40,686 nt of DNA from Armatimonadota bacterium (GCA_030649165.1 JAUSGG010000217.1:1-40686); one strand, 5' to 3'. Positions 17,513-26,233 are shown, counted from the stretch's first letter. A program made the numbers and translations. The notes: generated by a model not told the origin, from the letters alone.

Positions 17513-18661
17513 CTACGATCCCGCTTCCTTCTTGAGAGTGCTCGCCATGTCCGTGTCTTCCCACGGAACGTCCAGATCGGTGCGGCCGAAATGGCCGTAC
17601 GCGGCAGTCTGGCGGTAAATCGGCTGTTGAAGCTGCAGTTTGGCGATTATTCCATGAGGCGTCAAATCGAAGTACTTGAGGACGAGGTCGACGATCTTCT
17701 CTTCGGGAATCTTGCCCGTGCCGAACGTGTCAACAGCTACGCCCATAGGATTTCGCTCGCCGATCGCGTAGGCTATCTGCAGTTCGCACCTCTCGGCGAT
17801 TCCCGCGGCGACGATGTTCTTTGCGATATAGCGCATCATATACGCGGCGGAGCGGTCCACTTTCGTCGGGTCCTTGCCGGAGAAGCACCCACCGCCGTGC
17901 CTGGCCATGCCGCCGTAGGTATCCACGATGATCTTACGTCCCGTGAGCCCGGTGTCGGCCTGCGGACCGCCGACGGCAAAGCTGCCTGTGGGATTCACGA
18001 AGTACTTCGTGTCCTTGTCCAGCATGGAGGTCGGAAGCACGGGCTTGACGACGTGCTCCATAATGTCGGCTTTGATGGTCGATTGGGGAATGTTGGGCTG
18101 GTGCTGCGCGGAGACAACTACTTTGTCAATGCGGACCGGCTTGTAGCCCTCGTACTCTACGGTAACCTGCGATTTGCCGTCAGGGCGGAGATACGTGATG
18201 TCGCAGTTCTTGCGGACCGCCGCAAGCTGGCGCACGAGCTTGTGCGCGAGCATTATGGGCAGGGGCATCATCTCAGGCGTCTCGTCACAAGCGAACCCGA
18301 ACATCATGCCCTGATCGCCCGCGCCCCCGGTATCGACGCCCATTGCGATGTCCGGCGACTGCGACTGGATGGACGTAAGCACTCCGCAGGTTTGAAAATC
18401 GAACCCGTACTTGGCCCGCGTGTAGCCTATGCCTTCGAGGGTCCGCCGGACGATCTCAGGGATATCCACATAGGCCCTGGTCGTTATCTCTCCGGCCACC
18501 ACGACGAGGCCGGTGGTCAACAGCGTCTCGCAGGCGACCCGGCCCGCCGGGTCGTTTTCGAGAATAGCGTCAAGCACCGCATCGGAAATTTGGTCGGCTA
18601 TTTTATCCGGATGCCCTTCCGTAACGGATTCAGATGTGAAACAGTAGTGTTGACTCTTCAA
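17513..18661 (-). CDS. metK: S-adenosylmethionine synthetase
   Basis: A 382-residue enzyme making SAM from methionine and ATP. Signatures: [17 protein letters not shown] at the N-terminus, [12 protein letters not shown] (about 120-131) and the P-loop-like [20 protein letters not shown] prefer TTG at 18661 over TTG at 18676: GGAGGG lies 7 bp before it, and it overlaps the coaBC stop as TTGA, a coupled junction. The product then starts [12 protein letters not shown]. metK between coaBC and priA is an unusual insertion in this otherwise common gene order. No SAM riboswitch is visible, and expression should follow the upstream promoter. Confidence 0.97.
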   Translation of the reverse strand: MKSQHYCFTSESVTEGHPDKIADQISDAVLDAILENDPAGRVACETLLTTGLVVVAGEITTRAYVDIPEIVRRTLEGIGYTRAKYGFDFQTCGVLTSIQSQSPDIAMGVDTGGAGDQGMMFGFACDETPEMMPLPIMLAHKLVRQLAAVRKNCDITYLRPDGKSQVTVEYEGYKPVRIDKVVVSAQHQPNIPQSTIKADIMEHVVKPVLPTSMLDKDTKYFVNPTGSFAVGGPQADTGLTGRKIIVDTYGGMARHGGGCFSGKDPTKVDRSAAYMMRYIAKNIVAAGIAERCELQIAYAIGERNPMGVAVDTFGTGKIPEEKIVDLVLKYFDLTPHGIIAKLQLQQPIYRQTAAYGHFGRTDLDVPWEDTDMASTLKKEAGS

Positions 18662-19884
18662 ATTCCGGCCCTCCAATGATTATCTCTGACGAAATCCAGT
18701 ATGTTGTCGGCGACCTCCAGCTTGGTCATCCGCGGCAGTTCCCTCGCGGCCCCTGCGGCGGTGATCAGTGTGACCGTATTGCTGTCGCTGCCGAAGACTC
18801 TCTCTTCCTGCGCGACCTCATTCGCGACGATGAGGTCGAGGTTTTTCTCTTTGATCTTTTGCGTTGCGTTCTCTATAAGGTTCTCGGTTTCGGCGGCAAA
18901 TCCTACCAGGATTTGCTTTGTCTTGCGTTCGCCCAGAGTCTTGAGTATATCTTCCGTCGGTTCGAGCTGCAGCGTCCGCGGCGCGTCGGTCTTCTTGATC
19001 TTGCCCGCGGCGGGATTCGACGGCGTGTAGTCGGCCACGGCGGCGGCCGATATGACCACGTCGATGTCGCCAAATCGGTCGATCACAGCGTCGCGCATCT
19101 CTTTCGCCGACTCGACAGGGACAATATCCACGTTCGCCGGCGCGGACATGTGAGTTGGGCCGCTGACCAGGGTTACGGCGGCGCCTCGCGCGGCCGCGGC
19201 CCGGGCGAGAGCGTAGCCCATCTTGCCCGACGAGTCGTTGGAGATAAAACGCACGGCGTCTATCCGCTCGCGCGTCGGACCGGCCGTCACCAGGAGTCTC
19301 ATCCCAGCCAGGTCCCGTTTGCGCAGTTTGGAGACGACTTCCGCGATTATGACCTCCGGGTCGGCAAGCCGGCCGACTCCCTCGGTCCCGCACGCCAGTC
19401 TACCCGACTCCGGCTCTACGAACGTGTATCCCAACTCCTCCAGCCGCTCGACGTTGCGCTTCACAACAGGATTGGTGTACATGTTGCAGTTCATGGCGGG
19501 CGCAATAACGACAGGGCATTGGACCACCATCGCCGCGGTCGAGAGCCAGTCGTCGGCGATTCCGCTCGCCATCTTACCGATTATGTTCGCGGTCGCGGGC
19601 GCGATGAGGAGCAGATCGGCGCCGGTCGGAATGTCAATGTGCGCCATACCCGTCTCGCGCGGCTCATCGAACAGGCCCGTCAGAGGCGGATTGCCGGTCA
19701 GCGAACGGAACGTGAGCGGGCTGATGAACTCGCAGGCGTTCTTCGTCAATATGGCGTGCACGGTCGCGCCGAGCTGCGTCAGCCTGCTCGCCAGTTCGGC
19801 GGCCTTGTACGCGGCGATGCTGCCGGTTACGCCCAATATGATCCGCTTGCCGTCGAGCGGTTTGTCAGTCCGTTCATCGCTCAA
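18658..19884 (-). CDS. coaBC: Bifunctional phosphopantothenoylcysteine decarboxylase/synthetase
   Basis: A 408-residue coenzyme A biosynthesis enzyme. The N-terminal CoaC flavoprotein half shows [13 protein letters not shown] (about 16-28), the catalytic histidine in [14 protein letters not shown], and the flexible-flap cysteine in [12 protein letters not shown]. The CoaB half begins near residue 195 with [20 protein letters not shown] and includes [19 protein letters not shown] and GKIKK. The start is TTG at 19884 (GGAG 5-6 bp upstream), overlapping the end of gmk by 11 bp. In many genomes rpoZ lies between gmk and coaBC; here there is no room for it. Confidence 0.96.
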   Translation of the reverse strand: MSDERTDKPLDGKRIILGVTGSIAAYKAAELASRLTQLGATVHAILTKNACEFISPLTFRSLTGNPPLTGLFDEPRETGMAHIDIPTGADLLLIAPATANIIGKMASGIADDWLSTAAMVVQCPVVIAPAMNCNMYTNPVVKRNVERLEELGYTFVEPESGRLACGTEGVGRLADPEVIIAEVVSKLRKRDLAGMRLLVTAGPTRERIDAVRFISNDSSGKMGYALARAAAARGAAVTLVSGPTHMSAPANVDIVPVESAKEMRDAVIDRFGDIDVVISAAAVADYTPSNPAAGKIKKTDAPRTLQLEPTEDILKTLGERKTKQILVGFAAETENLIENATQKIKEKNLDLIVANEVAQEERVFGSDSNTVTLITAAGAARELPRMTKLEVADNILDFVRDNHWRAGI

Positions 19885-20470
19885 TTTTGCTCCGCTCCGC
19901 CAGGATTATGCACCGCAGCCGGTCAACCGCGTCCTGCAGCGAGTCGTTTTCCACCAGGTAGTCATAATCAGGAATACGTTCCAGCTCGCCTTTTGCGTCC
20001 GAAAGCCGTTTCTCTATGTCCCGTTCAGAATCGGTCAATCGAGACCGCAGCCTGCGCTCCAGCTCCTCCACGCTCGGGGGCGCGAGGAATATCGCAATTG
20101 CCCGCGGCATCAGCTTCTTGACCGCCAGCCCGCCCTGGACGTCGATTTTCAGAATCACGTCCGTGCCGGTCGCCAGGGTGTCCTCCACCCATTTGCGGGG
20201 AGTGCCGTAATAGTTGTTATGTACCTTCGCGTACTCCAGGAGTTCGCCGGCCTCCACCATGCGGCGGAACTCGTCAAGATCGAGGAAGTGATAGTCCCTG
20301 CCCGGCTCTTCCCCTTGACGCGGCGCGCGGGTGGTTGCGGTCACACATCTTACGACGCCGGGACAGGTGGCAAGGAATTCGGCGAGTACGGCGTCTTTTC
20401 CCACGCCGGAGGGGCCGGAAAGCACGATCAGCAGGCCCTTTCTCCGGCGGTGGGTGTCACTAATCGACAT
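19874..20470 (-). CDS. gmk: Guanylate kinase
   Basis: A 198-residue enzyme that phosphorylates GMP to GDP. The start is set at ATG 20470, just before the family's normal N-terminus; the open frame runs further up only because it overlaps remA. The P-loop is GPSGVGKD (19-26), with aspartate where serine or threonine is usual; this variant is known in some guanylate kinases. GMP-binding residues follow in TTRAPRQGEEPGRDYHFL and EFAKV-like EYAKVHNNYYGTP. It overlaps remA by 11 bp and coaBC by 11 bp, so the three are translationally coupled. Confidence 0.96.
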   Translation of the reverse strand: MSISDTHRRRKGLLIVLSGPSGVGKDAVLAEFLATCPGVVRCVTATTRAPRQGEEPGRDYHFLDLDEFRRMVEAGELLEYAKVHNNYYGTPRKWVEDTLATGTDVILKIDVQGGLAVKKLMPRAIAIFLAPPSVEELERRLRSRLTDSERDIEKRLSDAKGELERIPDYDYLVENDSLQDAVDRLRCIILAERSKIER

Positions 20471-20765
20471 CGCCCGGCTCCCCGGAAACGTGGCTGTCCC
20501 CCAGTCGCCTGGCCAGCGTCTCCTGGTTGAGGCCCGAAATGATGATCTGCCTGCCGTCGGTGAAGATGGCGCTTCTGGTCCGGCGTCCCTGTGTCGCGTC
20601 CACCAGTTGGCCAACCCTCCTCGCCTCCTGGATCGCTCGCCGCATCGGAGCCGAATCCGCGCTGACAACAGCGACGACCTTCTCCTTAACGACGTAATTG
20701 CCGAAGCCGATATTCATGACGCTGACGGGCAATCTGATACTCCAGGAGCCGCGGAAAGCGGACAT
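20460..20765 (-). CDS. remA: RemA-like DNA-binding regulator (DUF370)
   Basis: A 101-residue protein (85 if ATG 20717 is used). The core MNIGFGNYVVKEKVVAVVSA, PMRRAI, DATQGRRTRSAIFTD and SGLNQETLARRL matches RemA, an arginine-rich octameric DNA binder that controls biofilm and osmoprotection genes in Bacillus and is conserved beside gmk. I chose ATG 20765 because a perfect promoter ends 9 bp before it and no Shine-Dalgarno sequence supports 20717. Its position at the head of an essential-gene operon is conserved, but its targets here are unknown. Confidence 0.9.
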   Translation of the reverse strand: MSAFRGSWSIRLPVSVMNIGFGNYVVKEKVVAVVSADSAPMRRAIQEARRVGQLVDATQGRRTRSAIFTDGRQIIISGLNQETLARRLGDSHVSGEPGDVD

Positions 20766-20774
20766 TTTGTCGAA

Positions 20775-20803
20775 ATTATAGCACGGCGACGGAGTGGTGT
20801 CAA
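20775..20803 (-). promoter_or_regulatory. Perfect consensus sigma70 promoter of the remA-gmk-coaBC-metK-priA run
   Basis: Minus-strand TTGACA (20803-20798), exactly 17 bp, TATAAT (20780-20775). The predicted transcription start is near 20768, 3 nt before the remA ATG. Confidence 0.88.
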
Positions 20804-20831
20804 CGAAGTTACGAACAGGCGTTTGTGGGGC

Positions 20832-20868
20832 GGGGGAGTCGGAGGAGTCGGACGAGTCGGACAGGTCC
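20832..20868 (+). repeat. Nonamer array GGAGTCGGA
   Basis: Units GGAGTCGGA, GGAGTCGGA, CGAGTCGGA, CAGGTCCG in the divergent region between remA and the sugar importer. Related to 13413-13466. Confidence 0.85.
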
Positions 20869-20905
20869 GTCAACCGACAACGAACAACCACGCCTGCATT
20901 TACCC

Positions 20906-20935
20906 TTGCAAATCCGTCTTTCGTTCGGCTAGAAT
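20906..20935 (+). promoter_or_regulatory. Promoter of the sugar ABC importer
   Basis: TTGCAA (20906-20911), an 18-bp spacer, TAGAAT (20930-20935), with the predicted start near 20942. It points away from the remA promoter, 100 bp off. Confidence 0.6.
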
Positions 20936-20943
20936 AGTGTGGC

Positions 20944-20994
20944 ATGAACAAGCACATCAACAGGAGCTTGGTAACTAGTGCAGAAAGCCAATAA
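20944..20994 (+). CDS. Possible 16-codon leader peptide
   Basis: ATG lies 8 bp after the -10 box and would open a leaderless peptide, MNKHINRSLVTSAESQ, ending at TAA 20992-20994. It overlaps the GTG start of the transporter gene (20978) in another frame, so its translation could affect initiation there. It could equally be chance; no pausing motif is evident. Confidence 0.25.
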   Translation: MNKHINRSLVTSAESQ

Positions 20995-23437
20995 CTACCT
21001 CCTCCGCCCGGCGCTCTCCCTCCTATTTCTCGCAGGCGTCATAGTCTGTGTTTTTGGGCTTGCGGGATGCGGCAAGCAGCAGCGCGGCGTCCGGCTGATG
21101 GTATGGACCTACGTCCTTCCGGATCTGCAGGCCGGACAGACGGCGATGGACAAGGAGTTCGAGCGCCGCCATCCGGGAGTCAAAGTTTGCCGTCTTGCCA
21201 CCGGCGCGGGCCAGATGAGCCCTCAGAAGCTGATGACGGCGATCGTGGGCAAGGTTCCGCCGAATATCGTCAATCAGGACCGTTTCACAATCGGCGACTG
21301 GGCTTCGCGGGATACGTTCCGCCCGTTGAACGATCTCATGGAGCGCGATCTCAAGAGAAACGATCGCTACGCCATTCGCGAAAAGGACTATTACGAGGCG
21401 TGCTGGAAGGAAGCGCAGTACGGCGGCAATACCTTCGCCATCCCGAACAGCACCGACACAAGGCTTTTGTTCTACAACAAGGAGCTTTTCCGGGAGGCCG
21501 GTCTCGTTGACGCGAGGGGCGAGGCAACCCCTCCGAAGACCTGGGACGAGCTTCTGGATTACGCGAAGAAGCTGACAAGGTACTCGAAGGACGGCTCGTT
21601 TGAGCGCATCGGCTATATTCCCAACTACGGGAACTGCTGGCTTTACCTGTACGCGTGGCAGAACGGCAGCGGTCCTGAGAGCGAGTTCATGGACCCGACC
21701 GGCCGCCGCTGCACGCTCAATAATCCCCACGCGGTCGGCGCTCTGGAATACATGGTAAAGGTCTACGACTCGTTCAAAGGCGTGGAGAAGATCAACCAGT
21801 TCCAGTCGACTTTCCAGCCAAACGAGCTTGACCCGTTCCTGACCGGCAAGGTCGCGATGAAGATCGATACGAACGGCTCGATCTTTGGCTGCGCCCGTTA
21901 CAATCCCGATCTGGACTTGGGCATCGCGCCCGCGCCCGTCCCGAGGGACAGGTACCTGCAGAAGGGCCGTTTCAAAGGACAGCCGAAGTTCATCACGTGG
22001 TCGGGCGGCTTCTCCTACGCGATCCCTCGCGGCGCGAAGCACGTCGATCTTTCGTGGGAGTACATCAAGTGGATGTGCAGCGTTGAGGCGAACGTTATCT
22101 GCGCCAAGGCGCAGAAGGCTTACAATGACGCGCAGGACAGGCCGTTCATCCCCGATATGCACGCGAACATCAGGGTGAACGAAGCGCTTTTCACCCAATT
22201 CGCCCCGCCACAGAAGAAGTTCCGCCACGGTATGCGGGTGGCTTTGGATATGATGGAGTACTCCAAGTTCCGCCCCGTAACATTCGTGGGGCAGCAGCTT
22301 TGGGATGAGCACGTTCTGGCGTTCGACAAGGCGACCCGGCACTATCAGGGGTTGACGGCGAAGCAGGCCCTCGATGAGGGGACGTATAAAGTCCAGAAGG
22401 AACTGGACAAGATCTACGACCGGGGCAAGAACCCGATCATCAACATGGGGTACATCTACGGCATTCTCGGGCTGGCCTTGCTGGGCATGGTGATCATCCT
22501 TTATGCAAAGGCGCGTCAGTCGGGCCCGGTTGGGAAGCTGATGCGCGGTGAGGCGCTGGCCGGCTACGTGTTCGCTTCGCCATGGATCATCGGATTCCTG
22601 GTGTTCACCATCGGCCCGATCATTGCGTCGATCATATTCAGCTTCTGCGACTACGACGTGCTTCACGATGCGAGGTGGGTGGGCCTGCAGAACTATCGCG
22701 AATGGTTTACCGACGACTGGAAGCATTTGTCGAAGGCGTTTGTGAATGTGGCGTTCCTTTCCGCAATAGGCATTCCGCTGGGAATTGTAACCGGTCTGGG
22801 CATCGCCATGCTGTTGAACACGAAGGTCAAGGGCATGAGCTGGTATCGGACGGTGTACTACCTGCCGTCGATCGTGCCGGCGGTCGCGGCGGCGTTCCTG
22901 TGGCTGTGGATTATGAACCCGGAGTATGGGCTTCTGAACGGTCTGTGGAAAGCGACCCTGACCACCTGGTTCGGCCTTTCCCCGCCCGGATGGTTCGCGT
23001 CGGAGGCCTGGGCGAAGCCTGGTCTGATCGTTTGGGGGATCTGGGGCGCGGGCGGAGGAATGATACTCTGGCTTGCCGGCCTGCAGGGGATTCCGCAGCA
23101 GCTTTATGAGGCGGCGGACCTGGACGGCGCAAACTGGCTGCAGAAGTTCCGCAACGTTACTCTGCCGATGCTGTCGCCGTACATGTTTTTCAACCTGATA
23201 ATGGGCACAATCGGCGCGCTGCAGATGTTCGACCAGGTCTACCTGACGACCCTGGGCGGACCGGTGGAAGCGACGATGGTGCCGGTGCTGCTATTGTTCA
23301 ACAACGGCTTTACGTACTTTAAGATGGGCTACGCGTCGGCGCTCGCCTGGATAATCTTCGCGATCATCCTGACCTTGGCCCTCGTTCAGCTCAAACTTGC
23401 GCCCCGCTGGGTGCATTACGAGTCGGAGAAGAAATAA
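20978..23437 (+). CDS. Sugar ABC importer: binding lipoprotein fused to MalF-type permease
   Basis: An 819-residue fusion. Residues 1-31 are a lipoprotein signal ending in GLAGC (lipidated C31). About 35-470 form a family 1 solute-binding protein (LMVWTYVLPDLQ, then NSTDTRLLFYNKELF and VAMKIDTNGS). A membrane anchor spans about 488-510. About 525-815 form a MalF-type permease with ASPWIIGFLVFTIGP and the EAA loop AADLDGANWLQKFRNVTLP near 710, which docks the ATPase. Fusion tethers the binding protein to its own channel. The start is GTG with AGGAG 12 bp upstream. The second permease follows directly. There is no ATPase gene, so a shared MsmK/MalK-type subunit is likely encoded elsewhere. Substrate unknown, probably an oligosaccharide. 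Confidence 0.93.
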   Translation: MQKANNYLLRPALSLLFLAGVIVCVFGLAGCGKQQRGVRLMVWTYVLPDLQAGQTAMDKEFERRHPGVKVCRLATGAGQMSPQKLMTAIVGKVPPNIVNQDRFTIGDWASRDTFRPLNDLMERDLKRNDRYAIREKDYYEACWKEAQYGGNTFAIPNSTDTRLLFYNKELFREAGLVDARGEATPPKTWDELLDYAKKLTRYSKDGSFERIGYIPNYGNCWLYLYAWQNGSGPESEFMDPTGRRCTLNNPHAVGALEYMVKVYDSFKGVEKINQFQSTFQPNELDPFLTGKVAMKIDTNGSIFGCARYNPDLDLGIAPAPVPRDRYLQKGRFKGQPKFITWSGGFSYAIPRGAKHVDLSWEYIKWMCSVEANVICAKAQKAYNDAQDRPFIPDMHANIRVNEALFTQFAPPQKKFRHGMRVALDMMEYSKFRPVTFVGQQLWDEHVLAFDKATRHYQGLTAKQALDEGTYKVQKELDKIYDRGKNPIINMGYIYGILGLALLGMVIILYAKARQSGPVGKLMRGEALAGYVFASPWIIGFLVFTIGPIIASIIFSFCDYDVLHDARWVGLQNYREWFTDDWKHLSKAFVNVAFLSAIGIPLGIVTGLGIAMLLNTKVKGMSWYRTVYYLPSIVPAVAAAFLWLWIMNPEYGLLNGLWKATLTTWFGLSPPGWFASEAWAKPGLIVWGIWGAGGGMILWLAGLQGIPQQLYEAADLDGANWLQKFRNVTLPMLSPYMFFNLIMGTIGALQMFDQVYLTTLGGPVEATMVPVLLLFNNGFTYFKMGYASALAWIIFAIILTLALVQLKLAPRWVHYESEKK

Positions 23438-24751
23438 ATGGCGCCTGTGCTATGGATACTTGCCGCGATTTCCGTCTATGCGGCTTTGGGGTTCTGGTTC
23501 TTCAGCATCTCGGACGGGATCAAGAGGCCGACGATTGCCAAGTTCGCGTCCGCTCTGATCGCGGTGGTCGTGGCGGTCGAGGTCTGGCGAGTGGCGCCGC
23601 TGACCGGGACGCCGAAGATCATCGTTGCTTTCGGCGCGGCCGCGCTCTATCAGCTCATCAGCTACTACGCGCTGCATGCCGGCAAGCTCAAATGGCAGGA
23701 CGCGAAGCAGCGCCACGAGATGCGCCGGCAGACGATCGTTCATCTGGTTCTGCTGACCGGCTCGGTCTTCTTCATCTTCCCATTCGTATGGCTTGTCAGC
23801 ACGTCGGTCAAGGAAGACGTGGAGATATTCCGCATTCCGCCGATCTGGTTCCCGACCCAGCAGGTGAAAGTGAAAATCGACGGCAAAGAGCGCAAGCTGT
23901 TCGAGTCCAAACTCGACGGCCGGCCGGTCAAAGCCGCGCTCTTGAAGGAACTGAACGACGACGCCGGCAACCGCAGGATGATCGTAGTAGAGCCCGCGGA
24001 GTTAAAGGGCCGGGTGTACCTGGCGCTGAAGGACAATCTCACGCAAGTCCGGCTCGTCTCTCCGGTGTGGGCGAACTATCCCAGGGCGCTCAAATTCCTT
24101 CCGGAAGGCTACGTGTACGGCCTGGTTCCGTTATGGAATACGGTCCAGATTGTCGTATTGTCGATCCTGGGGACGATATTCTCGTCGTCCCTGGTTGCGT
24201 ACTCGTTCGCGAGGCTCAAATGGCCGGGTCGGGACGCTCTGTTCTACGTGCTGCTGGCGACGATGATGATCCCCGGGGCGGTTACCATGCTGCCGGTCTT
24301 CCTGATCTTCCGATGGCTCGGTTGGGTGGATACGCTTCGCCCGCTGTGGTTTCCCGCCTTCTGCGCCGGCCCGTTCGGGGTATTCCTGCTGCGGCAGTTC
24401 TTCATGACGATCCCGAACGACCTGGAGGACGCAGCCAAGATCGACGGCTGCAGCCTCTTCGGCATCTACTGGCGAATCATGCTCCCGCTGATCAAGCCCG
24501 CCCTCGCCGCGCTCGTGATTATGAGCTTCATAGGCGCGTGGGGCAACTTCATGGGTCCTCTCATCTACAGCAGCAGCCCCGAAAAGATGCCTCTTGCCTA
24601 CGCGCTCGCCCTCTTCGCCGGCCAGCACGGCGGCGAACAGTCCCTTATGATGGCCGCCTCGACCATGGTCATGCTGCCCGTGCTTCTGGTATTCTTCTTC
24701 ACGCAGAGGTACTTCATTCAGGGCATTACGTTGACGGGGATAAAGGGATGA
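23438..24751 (+). CDS. Sugar ABC importer, MalG-type permease with extra N-terminal segments
   Basis: A 437-residue permease, longer than the usual 270-300. Extra membrane helices occupy about 1-85. The MalG core begins near 100 (VHLVLLTGSVFFIFPFVWLV). Its first external loop carries an insertion of about 70 residues (about 145-215, rich in K, E and V) that could form a small extracellular domain. The EAA loop EDAAKIDGCSLFGIYWRIML is at about 329-348. The ATG follows the fused binding-protein gene with no gap, so the two form an operon and one heterodimeric channel. The TGA stop abuts a 7-bp repeat array. Confidence 0.92.
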   Translation: MAPVLWILAAISVYAALGFWFFSISDGIKRPTIAKFASALIAVVVAVEVWRVAPLTGTPKIIVAFGAAALYQLISYYALHAGKLKWQDAKQRHEMRRQTIVHLVLLTGSVFFIFPFVWLVSTSVKEDVEIFRIPPIWFPTQQVKVKIDGKERKLFESKLDGRPVKAALLKELNDDAGNRRMIVVEPAELKGRVYLALKDNLTQVRLVSPVWANYPRALKFLPEGYVYGLVPLWNTVQIVVLSILGTIFSSSLVAYSFARLKWPGRDALFYVLLATMMIPGAVTMLPVFLIFRWLGWVDTLRPLWFPAFCAGPFGVFLLRQFFMTIPNDLEDAAKIDGCSLFGIYWRIMLPLIKPALAALVIMSFIGAWGNFMGPLIYSSSPEKMPLAYALALFAGQHGGEQSLMMAASTMVMLPVLLVFFFTQRYFIQGITLTGIKG

Positions 24752-24778
24752 GTTGAGAGTTCACGGTTTATAGTTGAG
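24751..24778 (+). repeat. Heptamer array AGTTGAG at the end of the permease gene
   Basis: Four 7-bp units, AGTTGAG, AGTTCAC, GGTTTAT, AGTTGAG. The first base is the last base of the TGA stop of the preceding gene. Confidence 0.8.
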
Positions 24779-24795
24779 AGAGGAAGAACGCCGCA

Positions 24796-25749
24796 CTGAA
24801 CAATATTGCGCACAAGCACCACTATCTGCCACGTTCGTACCTAGCGGGATTCACTGATACTGGCGACAAGAAGACCGGTAGACTCTACGTTCTTGACAAG
24901 CAACTATATAAGTTTATAGGGCCCAGTGCCGTAAGCGGAAGAGCATTCGAGTGGGATTGGCATGCCGTGTCCTTCCTGGGCGTTGCTCCAGATGTGTTCG
25001 AGAAAAAAGCTCTGGGCCAGTTTGACCAGTGTTCTGCGGAGACTATCAAGAAGGTCAGCGAAGACACAAACGTCAACGCCGATCAGCTCGATGTGTTGCT
25101 CAATTTCGTATCCCTAACTGCGGCGCGCGTGCCTTACTACCGTAGAGGTGTCATCAGCGCGTTGGAGTCGGAGACAGGCAAGCCTTTTGATGAAGCCGTT
25201 GCGTTATCCAAGAGTTGGCAGTTCATTATGAAGTGGCTGCCGTCCATGAATATTGGATGGGATTCCAAAGACTGTGAGGCGTTCTTGGCGCAAGAGCAGC
25301 CTGAATCAGCAAAGGCAGAAAACTATCATTTCTTCTCGATGCTGTTGGCACAAGGCACCATTCTGGACCTGTTGGGGCAAAGAACATGGTCCTTGCTTGT
25401 GGCAGAGGATGATGCTGGCGATTTTATCTGTTCGGACAACCCAGTTGGTTTGCACTCCCTATTGCCGCCTCCACCTGAGTATGTGTCACCATTCTTCAGC
25501 CACGAGGACACAATCGTAACGTTTCCCTTGACTAGGGAATTGGCGCTGAAGGGCATCTATACCGAGGACAATAGCTATCTGAGCATTGAGTATGTTCCAC
25601 TACAATTGGTCGCTGGGGTAAATAGTCAAACAATGGAGAAAGCTGTACGCTATTTCTACAGCCATAAGGATGACTTCTCATTCATCTCTGCAAGCGGCGA
25701 CGTTGGCAGGATTGGCGACACTCTTGACCATCTGAGGGCAAAGTCATGA
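24796..25749 (+). CDS. DUF4238 protein with non-standard start
   Basis: About 317 residues. A GTG at 24967 would give only 260, but the same frame is open upstream from 24778 and encodes AHKHHYLPRSYLAGFTD, the hallmark N-terminus of DUF4238. A second family motif, FICSDNPVGLHS, lies in the middle. The reading must begin at a rare codon (CTG 24796 or ATT 24805), with GAGGAAG upstream. Base use differs from its neighbours: 29 of 60 bases are G/C at 25321-25380 against 39 of 60 at 24481-24540. That points to horizontal gain. DUF4238 function is unknown; members are often scattered singletons in accessory DNA. An inverted repeat (ATCACC..GGTGAT, 25747-25768) with TTTT after it may be its terminator. 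Confidence 0.8.
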   Translation: MNNIAHKHHYLPRSYLAGFTDTGDKKTGRLYVLDKQLYKFIGPSAVSGRAFEWDWHAVSFLGVAPDVFEKKALGQFDQCSAETIKKVSEDTNVNADQLDVLLNFVSLTAARVPYYRRGVISALESETGKPFDEAVALSKSWQFIMKWLPSMNIGWDSKDCEAFLAQEQPESAKAENYHFFSMLLAQGTILDLLGQRTWSLLVAEDDAGDFICSDNPVGLHSLLPPPPEYVSPFFSHEDTIVTFPLTRELALKGIYTEDNSYLSIEYVPLQLVAGVNSQTMEKAVRYFYSHKDDFSFISASGDVGRIGDTLDHLRAKS

Positions 25750-25842
25750 TCACCGATGAGTATTGGTGATGTTTTGGCTCAACGGGAATGAGACGAAGCA
25801 CGATGGATGAACGATTTGTCTTGCCTGACACCCTCACACGCG

Positions 25843-25953
25843 CTGTGACATAATCCTCCCGGATGCGCAGTGGCAGCCGGGGTTGCATTCGCGTCCCCGG
25901 TTTTGCAGTAGATGCCATCCCTGGACACTGGGGTTCGATTCCCCGCTCACAGT
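25843..25953 (+). other. tRNA-like segment, possible degenerate tRNA or integration scar
   Basis: 25929-25945 has the form of a T-arm (TGGGG TTCGATT CCCCG). The following CTCACAG pairs at six of seven positions with CTGTGAC at 25843-25849. Between them lie a strong hairpin (CCGGGG with CCCCGG, loop 12 nt) and a small one (CCA TCCC TGG). The total of about 111 nt, the poor D-arm and CCG instead of CCA argue against a working tRNA. Confidence 0.3.
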
Positions 25954-26047
25954 CCGTTCCCGTTTCGGGCGGCCGGCTTCGGCGGCAGGCGCGTGATGCT
26001 GCAGGATTAGACCTCCACGCGCGTTTGTGGCCGTCGCGCTTGTGTGC

Positions 26048-26088
26048 CCTTCGGCAGCGCCGCCGCCGCTCTGCTACCGAAGGATCGG
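26048..26088 (+). repeat. 41-bp CCTTCGG palindrome, copy 2
   Basis: Same element as 14960-15000 and 31526-31566. The ends (CCTTCGGCAGC and GCTACCGAAGG) can pair, and the middle differs mainly by C/T changes. Confidence 0.9.
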
Positions 26089-26233
26089 AATATCAAGTCT
26101 ACGAAATGACTCCACCCCAACCCTCCTCTTTCGACGGGCTCAGGACAGGCCCGAATGGGGGGCAAGTGGCGCACGCTCCAGTGCCTGGATGGCGTTCCCG
26201 CAGAATTGAACAGTGTCCCATCGCTGTCCCGCC

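Noticed and set aside
17513-18700. SAM riboswitch before metK
   Set aside because: metK overlaps coaBC by 4 bp, leaving no leader for a riboswitch.
20978-23437. Fusion of binding protein and permease as an assembly or frame error
   Set aside because: The frame is continuous over 819 codons with a sensible linker helix and even codon use.
25843-25953. Functional tRNA, including tRNA-Sec or the 3' end of tmRNA
   Set aside because: The T-arm is good, but the D-arm, total length and lack of CCA do not fit, and no selenocysteine or tmRNA body is visible.
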